Counted from the stretch's first letter, positions 23,800 through 35,100 are shown. The stretch: 64,000 bases of DNA from Eumeta japonica (GCA_005406025.1 BGZK01001417.1:1-64000); one strand, 5' to 3'. Numbers and translations are program-made. Notes: generated by a model from the letters alone, not told the origin.

Positions 23800-24130
23800 A
23801 TCAAGAAGTTGCCTCGAGCAGCGAACATGTCGAGCGTAATCTCCTAAATAACTCGCTGTCGCGTGGCGCCGCGCACCGAGAGGCGGGTATAGCGCGAAGG
23901 AAGTAGCTGCCAGCGAATATTCTAATAAGGCGTAATATTAGTGCTGTGTTGTAGAGAACGCGTCAAATTTCGTGCACGGACGCTTCCTTCCTTTGGACGT
24001 AAAAACAACGGGAAAAGCCGCTGGAAAGTATCCGCCGGGAGACGAGGAAGAGAAGAAAACGCGAATAGACGAGCGCGGCGTTTGGAGCGGCATGCATCCG
24101 AGAGCTATCTTATTACCCTAAGTGAGCAGT
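23800..24130. promoter_or_regulatory. GC-rich island, candidate cis-regulatory element
   Basis: Contains CGCGTGGCGCCGCGCACCGAG near 23860 and GAGTTATTTATC. A plus-strand frame of 65 codons (23941-24138) is Arg-rich with no family resemblance. The regulatory role is inferred. Confidence 0.3.
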
Positions 24131-24515
24131 CCTTGTAGATGTGTATATGGCTATCTCGAAAGTGAAACTAATGACTTTGTTTTGATAAACTATTGCTTCG
24201 TAAGTATAGTCCATCAGATGGAAGATCTATATGTACTATCCCATGTATTAGCATTAGTATTTGCATCTTAACTTTTAAATGTAACGGAAATATATTACGA
24301 ACAAAATATTGTGAATAAAATAACTACTTTGGGCGAAGAACAAGGAGCCTGAAAACATGACGAATTTTATTTGTGCTATTAAATTTCTCTACTTGAGGAT
24401 TAGTGACATGTTGAAGTCGAATTTTAACCAACTTAGTAATACTATATCGATGTACCTCCGACATACCATTAAAAATGTTTATACCGAATAAAGAAAACGA
24501 AAAAAATCAATCTCT
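24131..24515. other. AT-rich non-coding stretch
   Basis: Nothing recognised. Confidence 0.55.
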
Positions 24516-24517
24516 TT

Positions 24518-24660
24518 TTAAGGTTCCGTACTTTAAAAGGAAAAAAGGAATCCTTGTAGGATCACTTGAACACGCAGACAGACAAACTGTGTATCTGTCG
24601 GTTTATCGAGACCGTTTTTCTCAGAAACGTGTGAAGGTATAAAGTTCAAATAAATTTCAA
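24518..24660 (+). mobile_element. Interspersed repeat fragment (GGTTCCGTACTTTAAAAGGAA type)
   Basis: Carries GGTTCCGTACTTTAAAAGG, then CTTGTAGGATCACTT and CAGACAGACAAACTG, in the order I recall from a repeat common in Lepidoptera. Only one fragment is present in the window. Class not recognised. Confidence 0.55.
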
Positions 24661-24885
24661 CTATTTATGTCGGCGATCCTTTAAAGCCGTAAAAGAATCA
24701 CGCTTTTAAATCAATACCATCAAGAAATATAATCATTTATGCCTGATACTTTTATATTCACAAGTAAATGAAAACCTTTGTGATATTTTTCGTTTGTCTA
24801 AAATCGTGTGTTCAGGTCTTATAGCATAAAAAAATATGGAAAATGTTAAGTAACATGTATTTATATCACATGGCAAATATTTTTT

Positions 24886-25305
24886 AAGCTATTGCATAGC
24901 TTCTATCGCGGGCCTTGAGCGTGGACACCGAATTCAGAAATTCTGTAACGAAAATAACCTAACACCCCCCACTCCGACCGGCACAGCGGTGATACTTTTT
25001 ACTTTTGTCATCTATCGATGAATAGCAGAACTTTCAATGACTTTTTTGAAATATCACGCTTGTCTCTTAAGTTCAGCGACTCGCCTCTAGGTGGCATTGG
25101 TTGTATCGGCGTTACTGCGCATGCGTAATCCCCCTCTTTGCCCCGTAATCAGGTGCCTCATGCCTGCTTAGAGTTTCGGCGTTAGGGCACCTTCTCAAAA
25201 AAATACTGCATAAATAAAATAAATAAATAATTATAATTGCATAAGTTGATAAAAAATACTATGCAATAGCTTTACCGCGGGAGTCACCGAGTGCCACACG
25301 TGTTT
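24886..25305 (+). mobile_element. Lepidoptera-type interspersed repeat, complete-looking copy
   Basis: Inverse copy of the repeat at 7303-8131. Related words bound it: TTGCATAGCTTCTATCGCGGG on the left (one member of a direct repeat) and TATGCAATAGCTTTACCGCGGG on the right, about 365 bp apart. The left edge AAGCTATTGCATAGCTT (24886-24902) is itself palindromic. The body holds TTACTGCGCATGCGTAATCC and a CTCF-like site at 25084-25099. A short A/T-rich simple stretch (AAATAAAATAAATAAATAA) lies near 25210. No coding capacity. Confidence 0.7.
25084..25099 (+). promoter_or_regulatory. CTCF-like motif inside a dispersed repeat
   Basis: CCTCTAGGTGGCATTG agrees at 14 of 16 positions with CCASYAGRKGGCRSYR. 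The other copy of the repeat (minus strand near 7903-7918) reads GGTGAC at the core and loses the match. Binding is inferred. Confidence 0.3.
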
Positions 25306-25382
25306 ATAATTATAAATTTCACTTGCAGTCGGAGTATGGATCATAATATAGACTGCTGTATGGGAGAACATTTATTAACTTC

Positions 25383-25640
25383 TTGTTATGTAACTTTAAG
25401 ATGGTGAATAGAGGGAATGATGGAAGGGGGAAGAAGTTTACCGGAACTCTTACTTACTGGAAGAAATATAACAGACTTGTTATTTTATATTCTTCTTATA
25501 CTTAAATAGACTTGTTACTTCACGCAATTTAAGATAGTGAAGAGAGGGGGAAATGGAAAGAGGATGAGGAAGTTTACCGGAACTCTCACTCACTGGATGA
25601 TATATAACAGAAGAGATTGGTTACTTCACGCTTGTGTTCA
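25383..25640 (+). repeat. Two-copy tandem repeat, 133-bp period
   Basis: TTTAAGATGGTGAATAGAGG near 25395 recurs as TTTAAGATAGTGAAGAGAGG at 25528. Both are followed by purine-rich sequence, then GAAGTTTACCGGAACTCT and a CACTGGA-like word. A third start (GGTTACTTCACGC) appears near 25618. Confidence 0.75.
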
Positions 25641-26500
25641 ATGAGGCTATCTCATCGGTGAGGCCGTGATGCAGCTTAGTTTACTATAGCATGACTCTAC
25701 TACATTAAGATCAGTGTCAACTCAAAAAAGAAAATAATAAAATCTACACATTGGTCTCTAGAGCTATGGACAAGTTTTAAAAGATTCGTTTATTAGTTGT
25801 CTAAATTCATTTAGATATCGATTTACTGTTTTAAAAAGAAAATTATAATCTATCTCCCTTCCATGTTGTTTGTTCGAAAATCAAAGGAATAAAACTCTTT
25901 ATTTTGTGGCAGATATTAAAACTAAACTAAAAATTAAGGAAGTTATGTAAGAATAGACTAGAATAAAATAGAATCAGAATCATGATTGAAAGAGAACATA
26001 CTTGATAAACAAAATTCATTTGACGCCCACCAGGATGGATCCGTGAGCACAGCTAGTTACTATGTCAATGAAATCGTTATTAATGAACATATGAGGGGCT
26101 TTATTTGAAGTTGACCTTTTCAAATACTAACCACTTTGAACTTGAATAAGTATTTGTTTTTGGTTGAGAATTTGAAATTCAAATTGTAAATTCGGAAACA
26201 GCATATACGGACTACGGACGGAGTTTTATAAAAACCTCATTTCCGTCTCAAAAAAAGATTTCGGTTTAAGTTACTCCTAAAGAAGTTTTACTTGAAAAAG
26301 TATAACATATTTAAAACCCCGTTAAAAAAAACGGCGTTCTAACAGAGCGTTGAAATTTGCCAAGCAAGGTTATGAACCCTTGCGAATTTTGAAACACACA
26401 GTTTCTCATGTTTGTTTGTAAATATAAGAATTTTATGTAAACTTTTACAAGTGTTATACATTTTATGGAAATTTTGTGGATGTATCATCGAAGTCATTTT
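25641..26500. other. AT-rich non-coding stretch
   Basis: Nothing recognised. A short word CCACCAGGATGGATCCGTGAG near 26028 is GC-richer but unexplained. Confidence 0.55.
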
Positions 26501-26504
26501 ATAC

Positions 26505-26735
26505 TACACAATAGCTCGCGTGCGCACGTTCAGGGTTCGTAGCTAACGCATGAATTTTAACTATAATAAATACGGCGACTTAGGGCCGGTAATCCGGCCA
26601 TTGTCGTCCGCCGCCTGATCCCTCATTAGCGCGCAAAGAAAGCTCCGCGTAACGAACACCGCCCCTAATAAGATAAGCCGAAGCTTAAAAACCGCCAGAT
26701 CCAGCCGTACGTATGTTCACGTGTGCTTTTAGAGA
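26505..26735. promoter_or_regulatory. GC-rich island, candidate cis-regulatory element
   Basis: Contains CTCATTAGCGCGC (homeodomain-type TTAG core), AAGATAAGC (GATA-type) and TTCACGTGTG (E-box) within about 120 bp. No open frame. The role is inferred. Confidence 0.3.
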
Positions 26736-27335
26736 TCCATGAATTCTCCGTAGGACGTTAAACACATAGGCTTGATTGTTTTATATACGAGAAAAGTCGA
26801 CCTAAACTGTGACAGAGAAAGTAAATTAAACGTCAATATAAGGAGGTTTTTAACCAAGGATAAATAGGAGATTAAGTTTTTTGTGTGAGTATAAGCTCAT
26901 GTAAAAAAATAATTTCACACTTATCTTTAGCATTCTCTTTGTGTAATTATTTATTTATGACTGATATTATAATTGAGAAATCTTAAGATCATGATCATCA
27001 TAAGAGTTAATTAATCCAATAACCGTGTTGTTACAATCTTTGGCTAGGCAACATGTGCAGAGATAAATGAATAAAAACAACAATTTTTGTTGCTGTTGAT
27101 TGAAAAAAAAGTAAAAATGTTAACGTGAGGCAGAAATTAGACCTATTAAACTTATTCTGAAATGATGTGCCGAGGGAATAAAAACGCATTTTAGAATTAG
27201 CGATGGTCACTAAATTTTAAGGAACGGGTCGCGGCGTCGTGTTCAGTGACCCCGTCAGGGTCAGAGCTAGACGAGAACGGTCACGGACGCGAATCACTGT
27301 TTAAAGAAACTTGTGTGTGTTCATACATGAAAAAA
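26736..27335. other. AT-rich non-coding stretch
   Basis: Nothing recognised apart from a short GC-richer patch near 27225-27300 (GGGTCGCGGCGTCGTG). Confidence 0.55.
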
Positions 27336-28240
27336 AAAATCAACCAAGTGCATATTGGACCACGCTTAGGTTTTCGTAGTGTTTATGATTTTATGTTTTT
27401 TGTTTCATGTAATATTTATGTTTTTTGTATTGTGTACGACCAATGTAGAGTTCCGTAGTTGCCCGTCACAATATGTGGTCTTTTTATTTGTTGTTATAAG
27501 CATATTGATTAAGTTTACGGTATAACGGCCTATAACGTCTAGAAACGGGTCAACATAGGACAGGCGTTACGAATGTTATGTTATCATATATTCATAATCT
27601 TACATATTTCATAAATTTATATATGCTACCTCTTTTACACAAGCAACAATGCCACCTAGATAATATTCAATGGAACCTATACGAAATTTTGCTTTTTACT
27701 TGTCCAAGTACATTTTATACGAGTAATGTGGCCGACTTTTACTTGTTAACTCGTAAACTTTACTTAGTTGTGATAGTTTTCTTTTTAATTTCATTATATG
27801 TATATTATTGCTGTGAACTTTTTCTCACATCCAATGATAAACATTTCCTTGTGGGGTTTGGCACACTTTGACTCTGACAAAAATTGCCATTTTAAAGCAT
27901 TTATTTGCAATCCAAAATAAAAATATGGTCTTTGCAGTTGGTTTATAATGTTTTACAAAGGTCTATTCAACAATATCTCATACCATGGGATAGAAGAGAG
28001 AAATAAAAGTTCGTCCCCACTTAAAGGGTAGGGAAAAATTTCTTTTTTACCGTTTTTATTATACCACTTTGGCGGCGTGATTAATATATACACCTATACC
28101 AAATTGTAGATTTTTAGTATTAAAATTCTTTGAGCTAAGTCGCGGACAGGTAGAAAGACAGACAGACAGCCAGACGGACCGACATGGAGAAACAATAAAA
28201 TTCCTTGTTGACTACGAAATCCCAAAAATATTACGTCGAG
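27336..28240 (+). mobile_element. 0.9-kb Lepidoptera-type repeat, copy 1
   Basis: Same order of words as the copy at 51915-52816: a CAAGTGCATATTGGACCACGC-like opening, AGTTCCGTAGTTGCCCGTCAC near 27449, TTGATTAAGTTTACGGTATAA, a GAAACGGGTC...ATAGGACAGG block near 27543, and at the far end CAGACAGACAGCCAGACGG near 28160. The open frame at 27578-27871 (97 codons) is hydrophobic and unmatched in the second copy, so I do not read it as a protein. The family ends resemble repeats widespread in Lepidoptera; the class is not known to me. Confidence 0.65.
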
Positions 28241-28460
28241 GCGGTAGAGCTTGTGAGGTTTTTTGTAGTGGCCCTTGTTTCATAATTAATTAAACGTTGA
28301 CTGCCATTAAACAAAATGTGTAATGTTATTTTTGGTTTTACGTATTTACAAAGGCTTTTGCTAAAAATTTTCATTGTAAGAATATCTAGGACAGACCCTC
28401 ATGACATGTTAATCTAGTATCGGTTCATTAGTAAAAAATAAAGAAAAAAAATTTTTAAAC

Positions 28461-28740
28461 AAGCTTTCGTTATTGGTAGTAAAGAGAACTAAAGAATTAA
28501 AAGTAATTTAATTCTGATAAAAAATATACCATTTTATAAGTATTTTGTATCACATTTAAAAAAATTAAAACATGTTACATTTTGACGAAAGTTACACCTT
28601 ATTTATTTCACTTGTCAAAATGTAACAGGCTTTTATTTTAAAAAATGTTCTACAATATACCTATAAAATGATATATTTCTTATCAGAATTAAATTATTTT
28701 TTACTTTTTAGTTCTTTTAATTAACATGTAATAAAAGCTT
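28461..28740. mobile_element. 280-bp foldback element (long imperfect hairpin)
   Basis: Left arm 28461-28586 and right arm 28614-28740 are imperfect reverse complements over about 126 bp, with a 27-nt spacer. Blocks that pair include AAGCTTT at the outer ends, AGAACTAAA near 28484 with TTTAGTTCT near 28708, TTTAATTCTGATAA near 28507 with TTATCAGAATTAAA near 28680, and a perfect 14-bp inner stem TGTTACATTTTGAC (28573-28586) with its complement (28614-28627). No coding content. It is probably a foldback MITE; transcribed, it would form a long double-stranded hairpin. Confidence 0.8.
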
Positions 28741-28839
28741 ATTTTCTTTAAATTTCTATTTTCAACTTTTTAGTATTTATGATTCGGTTTAATCATTTTG
28801 TTCCCACGAATATAGAATATAAACGCTCTAGAGGCTCAT

Positions 28840-29400
28840 TGTAGAGGGATAGGGACTTCAGTACAACAGGGTTCGCCCACCCTGAGGCGCCACGTTAGCA
28901 ACACGACATGCTTATACACCCTCATCCCATTCAGCCTTCGGCACATGTTCACCTCGGCAATCGGTCATCCATTTATACAAATATAATTTACACTCATAAC
29001 AATTGAAACGAACTTATTATCTCAATTCTGATGGGGTTAACCATATGCATGGTTATTATCTAGGAGCAAGGTACTCATCAAGACGAATCAAATGAGTCCA
29101 AACTTGATGGGATTGTATTGTTTTATTACGAAATTCCTATGGCCACCTTCCAGCTCTATCACCAGACTTTGGATATAATCTAAAAACAAAGTACTCGCCA
29201 AGACAAATCAAACGAGCCCAAACTTGATGGGGTTACATCGTTTTATTACGGAGTTCCTATGGCCACCTTCCAGCTCCATCATTAGATCACCTCCATATCA
29301 TTATAATAATGCATTGTTATACAATATACATCTATATACAAAATTTCAGCGCAATCGAAAACCGGGAAGTGGGTTAAATTTAACTTGCAAGATTTGATTA
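28840..29400 (+). mobile_element. Interspersed repeat with 120-bp internal duplication
   Basis: Contains CCAAACTTGATGGGRTT, TTTTATTACGRARTTCCTATGG and CCACCTTCCAGCTCYATCA twice, exactly 120 bp apart (units about 29057-29176 and 29177-29296). The tail includes AATTTCAGCGCAATCG, AAACCGGGAAGTGGGTTAAA and TTGCAAGATTTGATTACA. I recall this block as a widespread Lepidoptera repeat. No protein coding seen. The left boundary is uncertain. Confidence 0.6.
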
Positions 29401-29517
29401 CAGCTGTATTGCAACCAAATAATGTCTAAATTTTATACGTGATGTAAAGAGTCGTTTTTGTCATTTACAATTTTTGAACTGTCAAATTTTCTACGCTTTG
29501 AAATAAGTAGCAAAAAA

Positions 29518-29919
29518 AAAATTGGTTGTTTGTAAAGTTGGTTTACGGACGATAATTTTACGTGATAACGTCATAAGAAAAAATTGATAAAAAATTGCAT
29601 ACTTTTATGAACTGAATAGAATTATTATCACTGAATTATCATTATTTTGTATAATACAAAGAAGGAATTAATTGGAAATGACAATGTTTTCGATAAATTA
29701 ACATTTATTTGCACTCGTTAATTCAAATGTTTTTCTACTTAAATTATACAGTAAAGAGATAGATGCGTCACAAGCCGAACGCTTAAGCCGATCGTGCCTG
29801 TCTATTGTTCCGCGCTCTCGCTCGCACGCTCGGTTCAGGCGGAACGCGACAATGAGTCATGCTTTTTCGTGCATGCAGCCGGCGTTCATCGATTTATAAG
29901 ACGTTATCAAGCCAAAAGA
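29518..29919. mobile_element. Small inverted-repeat element (MITE-like), copy D
   Basis: A diverged relative of the 50-515 element. It opens AAATTGGTTGTTTGTAAAGT. ACGTGATAACG at 29560-29570 is matched in inverse by CGTTATCA at 29902-29909. It keeps the AT-rich left and GC-rich right halves, with GCGCTCTCGCTCGCACGCTC near 29810. The short plus-strand frame 29794-30018 lies across its GC-rich half and end and is not a gene. Confidence 0.65.
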
Positions 29920-30325
29920 CTATGTTTTGACATACGTGTAATTCATATGCGATTTACTAAAATTTGCCACATATATACAACTTGTATGAAAATACAGGCT
30001 TTATTTTCTGTGCAATAATTAGCTAGTACGTACGATTTGTTTTATTCGCGTCTACTCTGTAACTCAAAATGTGAGCGCCTGAAATAGGTCTTAACTACTG
30101 TTTAGTCCCTACAAACTATGTGATTTCTAAAAAAAAACAGTATACAATGACCTTTGTAAGAATATAGGGACAGAGTTGGAAATAAAATCGTTACATCGAA
30201 AGAAGTTGTATCACAGATGTAAATTAACATTTTCTTATGTGAAAATTTTTTCTAGAATACACATACGTGATTAGTATAAAAATAAAAAAAATGAGTATAG
30301 ATTTGTATGATTAGTTTGCAAATTC

Positions 30326-30362
30326 CTTTTCAAGTTGAAAAGAATATTTAATTAAATATTCT
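30326..30362. repeat. Two abutting palindromes
   Basis: CTTTTCAA-G-TTGAAAAG at 30326-30342 overlaps by two bases a perfect 22-bp palindrome at 30341-30362 (AGAATATTTAA and its complement). Confidence 0.9.
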
Positions 30363-30467
30363 CCTTTAGAATTGTTTTCTGAATAGAAATGATCTTAAAA
30401 TAAGCTTATTTTCAATTATTTATGAATTGGTTGCGATCGATTTAAGAGTATTTTACATTTCAGCATG

Positions 30468-30569
30468 TTTGTTAATATTGTAAAATAAGTAATAAATATA
30501 TTTATCAATGTTCAATAGTTTGTTAATATTTTAAAATAAGTAATGAACATATTTATTAGTATTCCATAA
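30468..30569 (+). repeat. Two-copy tandem repeat, 51-bp period
   Basis: TTTGTTAATATTGTAAAATA at 30468 recurs at 30519 as TTTGTTAATATTTTAAAATA, followed by AAGTAAT in both. Confidence 0.8.
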
Positions 30570-31490
30570 TTTTGCATTTATCATATAAACTCGTATTTGT
30601 GTATACATTTCATACATTTTATTCGAAATAAATATTTAACAAAGTTTAAGGAAATTGTGAAATGTGATAATGTAAGTGTATTATGATTTTATTACCCCAC
30701 TGTTGAGGCTTATTCGCCCAAATTCCTGTCCTTAAATTGAGGACTTCGAGTCTCATGCTCTCCTGGCTGGTTTAGGGGTAGTCTGCTGACGACCATTGCC
30801 ACCATAAGGCACCGACATCCGTGAGCTTCGAGGCACGCAGCTAATGATTTAATTTGATTTAAGATAGAAAATCATTGATGAATACTCCCATTGTCAGAAT
30901 TTGTGGTATCTTCGGTGTTAAAGCTTTCGGTCACACCTCACATAAGAATATTATTATATGTTTTTACGTTCTGAGATGAAGATGTGTAAGTGAATGCGAC
31001 GACAATATAGAGAGCGGCTCGAAGGATGAAATGAATAGAGTGATTAAGCTATGTTTGAACTTAGAAGAAACAGTCACTTTATAGTATTTTGGCATTTAAA
31101 TAAAAATTGAGATTTTTCTTGCGAAATTGGACAAATCTAAAGCGTGGATAATTTTATAGATGTGACAAATAAAAGAGTGTGTCGCACTAGCCGCGTCAGT
31201 GAGCCCGAATTTCTTATCCAAGTTTTAAATATATTAAATTTACTTGGTGAGAAGTTTTATACTTGTTAGGTAGTGTATTTTCACTAATATTATATTTATT
31301 AGAGCAATTGTAACTTTTTTAGCCTTTGAAATCATATACTATTCTAACATTTTATTGTATTCACAGTGCATTAACAGTAAAAGTTTTGTCTATAAATACA
31401 CGATATTTAGAACTAAAGACTATAACATAATTAATATACGAGTTTCGTGAATAGTTTAAGTGACAAACATACATTTTTATTTCCTGTCGT

Positions 31491-33715
31491 AGGTCAGTGA
31501 TATGGCAGATAGCTGTTCTCTTGATCTTTTAAATCAATTGCATTCTAACAAATATTTTAGTGACATATAGAGCTTACTTTTTAAGCCTAAGAGAGGAAAA
31601 TATGCTACAATATCTGCGTGTGGAACTTCTAGCTTTCAAAATTCGATTGATAATCAACACTATCACCGAATACTATACAAGATGTTTATGAGAACAAGAG
31701 AACGATCTTAAAGATAAAAGACGTAAAATAACGACTTGTGTCGATATGTACAATGCAGATAAAGTATTTTGTCTTATAACTTCCAGCAAATCTGATAACT
31801 GGAAGGTCTATTTCAAAAATAAGCATTTATTATTATTGCCAAAAGATCTAGAGAGGCGAGAGTAAACCTTAATAAAACCCTAAAGATTCTAAAAAGACAA
31901 TAATTAACGGTATTAGATTTTTTAAAGTGCTAATGAAATCTCTTTTAACGCAAGATGCTTTAAGATCCTCAATTTTTTTTTATATTACTTGATATGGAAC
32001 AAATGGAATATAATATCTGTCGCTACTGTAGATTTTTTTAGTTTCAAATATCACCTCTCTACAATCTCAGGTAATATTAGAGAGTTATTTCCATTTCATT
32101 ATCCCAAGCTGATTGAGCACCTGTTGTCCAAAACCCTATCTCGGCTTAGAATTTTATATCACAATGAACAGCAATTCTTGGAAGTATGAAAAGTGGATCG
32201 ATGAAAATAGACGAAAATTGATAATAGAATATCGTGAGATATTAAACTATAAGATTACTGTTAAAAAAAGAGAATTATCCAAAAAAAATGTGAGTCGAAA
32301 TAATCATACGAATAGCGGGAGCATATAAATGAAAGAATACGTTATATGTTAATGCGGGCGAAGCCGCGAGTGGAAAGCTTATTCATAAATATCATCATGA
32401 ACAAAATAAGTATTTTTTTTATTATCCTGAGTATTTTATATACCTATACATTATAATATTCATGGTATGTGTTAAAGAAGGTATTTACCATAAATACGAG
32501 TTCTCCGTGTGGATGGACCACTAGGGCTCATTGCGAATAATATTGATCCTAAAAGTCGTTCGATCATATTTATCTCAATCAACCCTAAGGTCGTTGTTAT
32601 ATCTCTTATAATTGCTAAGTAGGTCAAAAGCTCTGTTTGTTTTAGCTTTGTAAATATGTATTTTGCTAGAGAAGTAACAACTGTACTCGTTTATAGGATT
32701 AATGTATACCGCCATTAGATTATTTGATTATTAAAGCTAAATTCAAAACGGAGATTCAGAAACAAAAATACTAAGTGTTGAACAAGTAGCTTTGTTTTGT
32801 CTTACTTGTGCGCAACCCTTATCTATATGCACTTAATGACGTTCAACTACTAAAATAGCTAAATACTAAAATAGAAAAAAAATTGTTAGAATTTCAGATA
32901 ATTTACGCGACGTTATATATGAAATAATTTATGACACTGTTAAATAAACAAGAGATGGCCGGCCCCTCAAATATTTCTTAGTAATAATATATTAATAAAA
33001 ATGTATACATAAATATATTTTTTTCGCAATAATATTATTTCCAAATGTCATAACCTACTGTCCATAAATTATTTCCATTTGCCATCTATTACATTTTTTA
33101 TCAGCACTGTAAATTGTGTTATATTGTGTATTATATCTAATGAGATTTGTTACAAGAAAATACAATTAAAGCTGTCTTTTTAAGTGCTAGAAACTTTTAC
33201 CACAATGCTAATATATGCCTTGAAAGAGCTTTTGTTCCATTTTTAATTCAATACTATCTCTTAAAGCGTCAACATGCACATTTACCACCCTCTTAGCGTT
33301 TAAAAATTGCGTAATGCTATTAAAGCATTATTATGCGTCTTTTACGTCTTAATTTTGTTCTTTGTTTTGTTTGTATCGTCTTCGAAGAACCCATGCACAT
33401 AAAAAGTTATACGCAATTCAAGGGTGTTAGTTGAATTTAATACGAGTATAATCTATAAACATGTTTCGGTTTTGATCGACTAGTTAGTAAATTCTGATTC
33501 TAATTCAAATACATTTTTATTTCATAGGTAATGAACAACACTGGAAATACGTCACAACGCTTTAAGAATTTACATTTTACTACTTAGCCAATTTTCCCTC
33601 GTTTCGAAAGCAGTTTTCTCTCAAGAAGAACGAGCAAAGAACTTGAGGGTAGATCTTTTAAAATTTAAATATGTTATACAATAAAATATATATATAAATT
33701 TACAATATGAAGAAG
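31491..33715. other. AT-rich non-coding stretch
   Basis: Short frames at 31989-32189 and 32113-32328 show a Lys/Glu-rich piece (ENRRKLIIEYREIL) that could be a worn mobile-element ORF, but no family is recognised. GCGGGCGAAGCCGCGAGTGG at 32355-32374 resembles the 3' end of a dispersed insect repeat; its body is missing. Confidence 0.5.
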
Positions 33716-33719
33716 CAAA

Positions 33720-35100
33720 CTCGCAAGAAGTCGAGCTGGTTATGTCCATGAATATGGGTCCTCTAAATACTCACAAATAGTGTATGCTTTTTTTGACAAG
33801 TATTTGTTAATGATGATTTTAAATTTGTTTAAAGGTAGATTTTGTATATTTCCAGGGACCTTATTGAACACACACAGCCTCCTAAATTCGTGATTTTATG
33901 TAAGTACTGTTTATTCTTATTTCTTGTATTTTAATTATGTTTGTCACTGTTTTTATTGAAAATTTCTATATTATATTATTTTTTCTATGTATTACATTTT
34001 CATATATAAATTGAGATGACAGAGTTAAGATTTCAATTTCCTTACACTTAGTTCTAAGAGATACTCTAGATCCTGATTTTTAAATAGCTCGAACAGCCCA
34101 CTTTTGCAGTACGAAAGCGGCATTTTAAATAGCTCGAATAACCTGCTTTTGCAGTACTGCTATACGTCCCCATAGCAAGATGCCAGAGAGCTATGATAAC
34201 AGCCAAAATAGGTTATCCTGGTCATTTGGATATCGGACAAATTTCTTATCTTTTTAATTGTATATGCAGTAGAGCTGAGTCTTTTCATCAACGTACTGAT
34301 GTTGGGATTCCAATCGAAGTCATATTCAGAGTAACTACTAAGAATATTGTAACGTCAACAAATTCTTCTTTTTAATTACGGAATAGAACAGTGTCACATC
34401 CATGTTTTACATTCGGAAGGAAAATTTTACTCATTTGTTTTTTTTTGTATTGAAAAGGAGCTTATTAAGAGTAACTCATATTTCTGATTTAGAGATTTCA
34501 ATATTCACATTGTCATAGGCGATGTGTTGTATTTTGACTGTAAATAACAATAAAGTGTCATCAGCGAACAGTACCATCTCATGAATATCCCCAACAATAC
34601 TGGGTTAGTCATTAATATAAATAAAAAATGGACCGAAGACTTGCGTTACTCCCATGCGACCGACAGATTCTGACGAATTTATGCCATTGATATGGATCCT
34701 TTTAACTCTGGTACTTAAATACGATTTCAAAAGCTTGAGTGCCGAGCCCGCAACCCCATGTTGACGTAGCTTTCCGATTAAAGTTTTATGATTTACACAA
34801 CTAAAAGCTTTGGAGCGATACAAAACACTTCTAACACGTCACGCGTATCCTTAAGGCTTTAAAAAAATTGTTGAAGAAGCTCCACGCCGGCATCAATTGT
34901 CTTTTTTTTGACATTATATTGTTACTATAAAAATGTGAGAACAATTTATGTAGGTTCAATTTTCCAATGATTTTACTAAATGTCGGTAGTATGGATATAG
35001 GCTTAAAGTTGGTGGGATTTAATTTACTATCGTCTCTAAATAAAGACACCTATTAAAGGTAAATGCCAAGTGTGGAGCAGTACAATCAAGGGGACGTAGC
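33720..35100 (-). mobile_element. Jockey/CR1-group non-LTR retrotransposon, 3' half
   Basis: Minus-strand reverse transcriptase remains cover the palm to the C-terminus. Reading from 35100 downward: LNPTNFKPISILPTFSKIIG (about 34960-35025), HFYSNNIMSKK, then SKAFSCVNHKTLIGKLRQHG (about 34750-34810), INGINSSESVGRMGVTQ, FFIYIND, the catalytic box FADDT at 34554-34568, then ILLWGRIAVLQKQVIRAI near 34150 and RVSLRTKCKEIEILTL, and finally FNKVPGNIQNLPLNKFK near 33820-33870. The catalytic box survives, but motif A has lost its Asp residues and several frameshifts and stops break the frame. The 5' part is absent. Confidence 0.85.
34081..34165 (-). repeat. 45-bp in-frame duplication within the retrotransposon
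   Basis: TAAATAGCTCGAACAGCC at 34081 recurs at 34126 as TAAATAGCTCGAATAACC, each followed by a CTTTTGCAGTAC word. On the coding strand this repeats a V-L-Q-K-x-x-V/A-R-A-I segment 15 codons apart. Confidence 0.85.

Larger units (their letters stand above)
29920..31490. other. AT-rich non-coding stretch
   Basis: Holds two abutting palindromes (30326-30362), a two-copy 51-bp tandem repeat (30468-30569) and a GC-richer block at 30700-30845 (TGAGGACTTCGAGTCTCATG) of unknown type. Otherwise plain AT-rich DNA. Confidence 0.55.

Noticed and set aside
27578..27871. 97-codon hydrophobic open frame that could be a membrane protein
   Set aside because: Lies inside the 0.9-kb repeat and is not kept in the second copy. 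AT-rich codons give hydrophobic translations by default.
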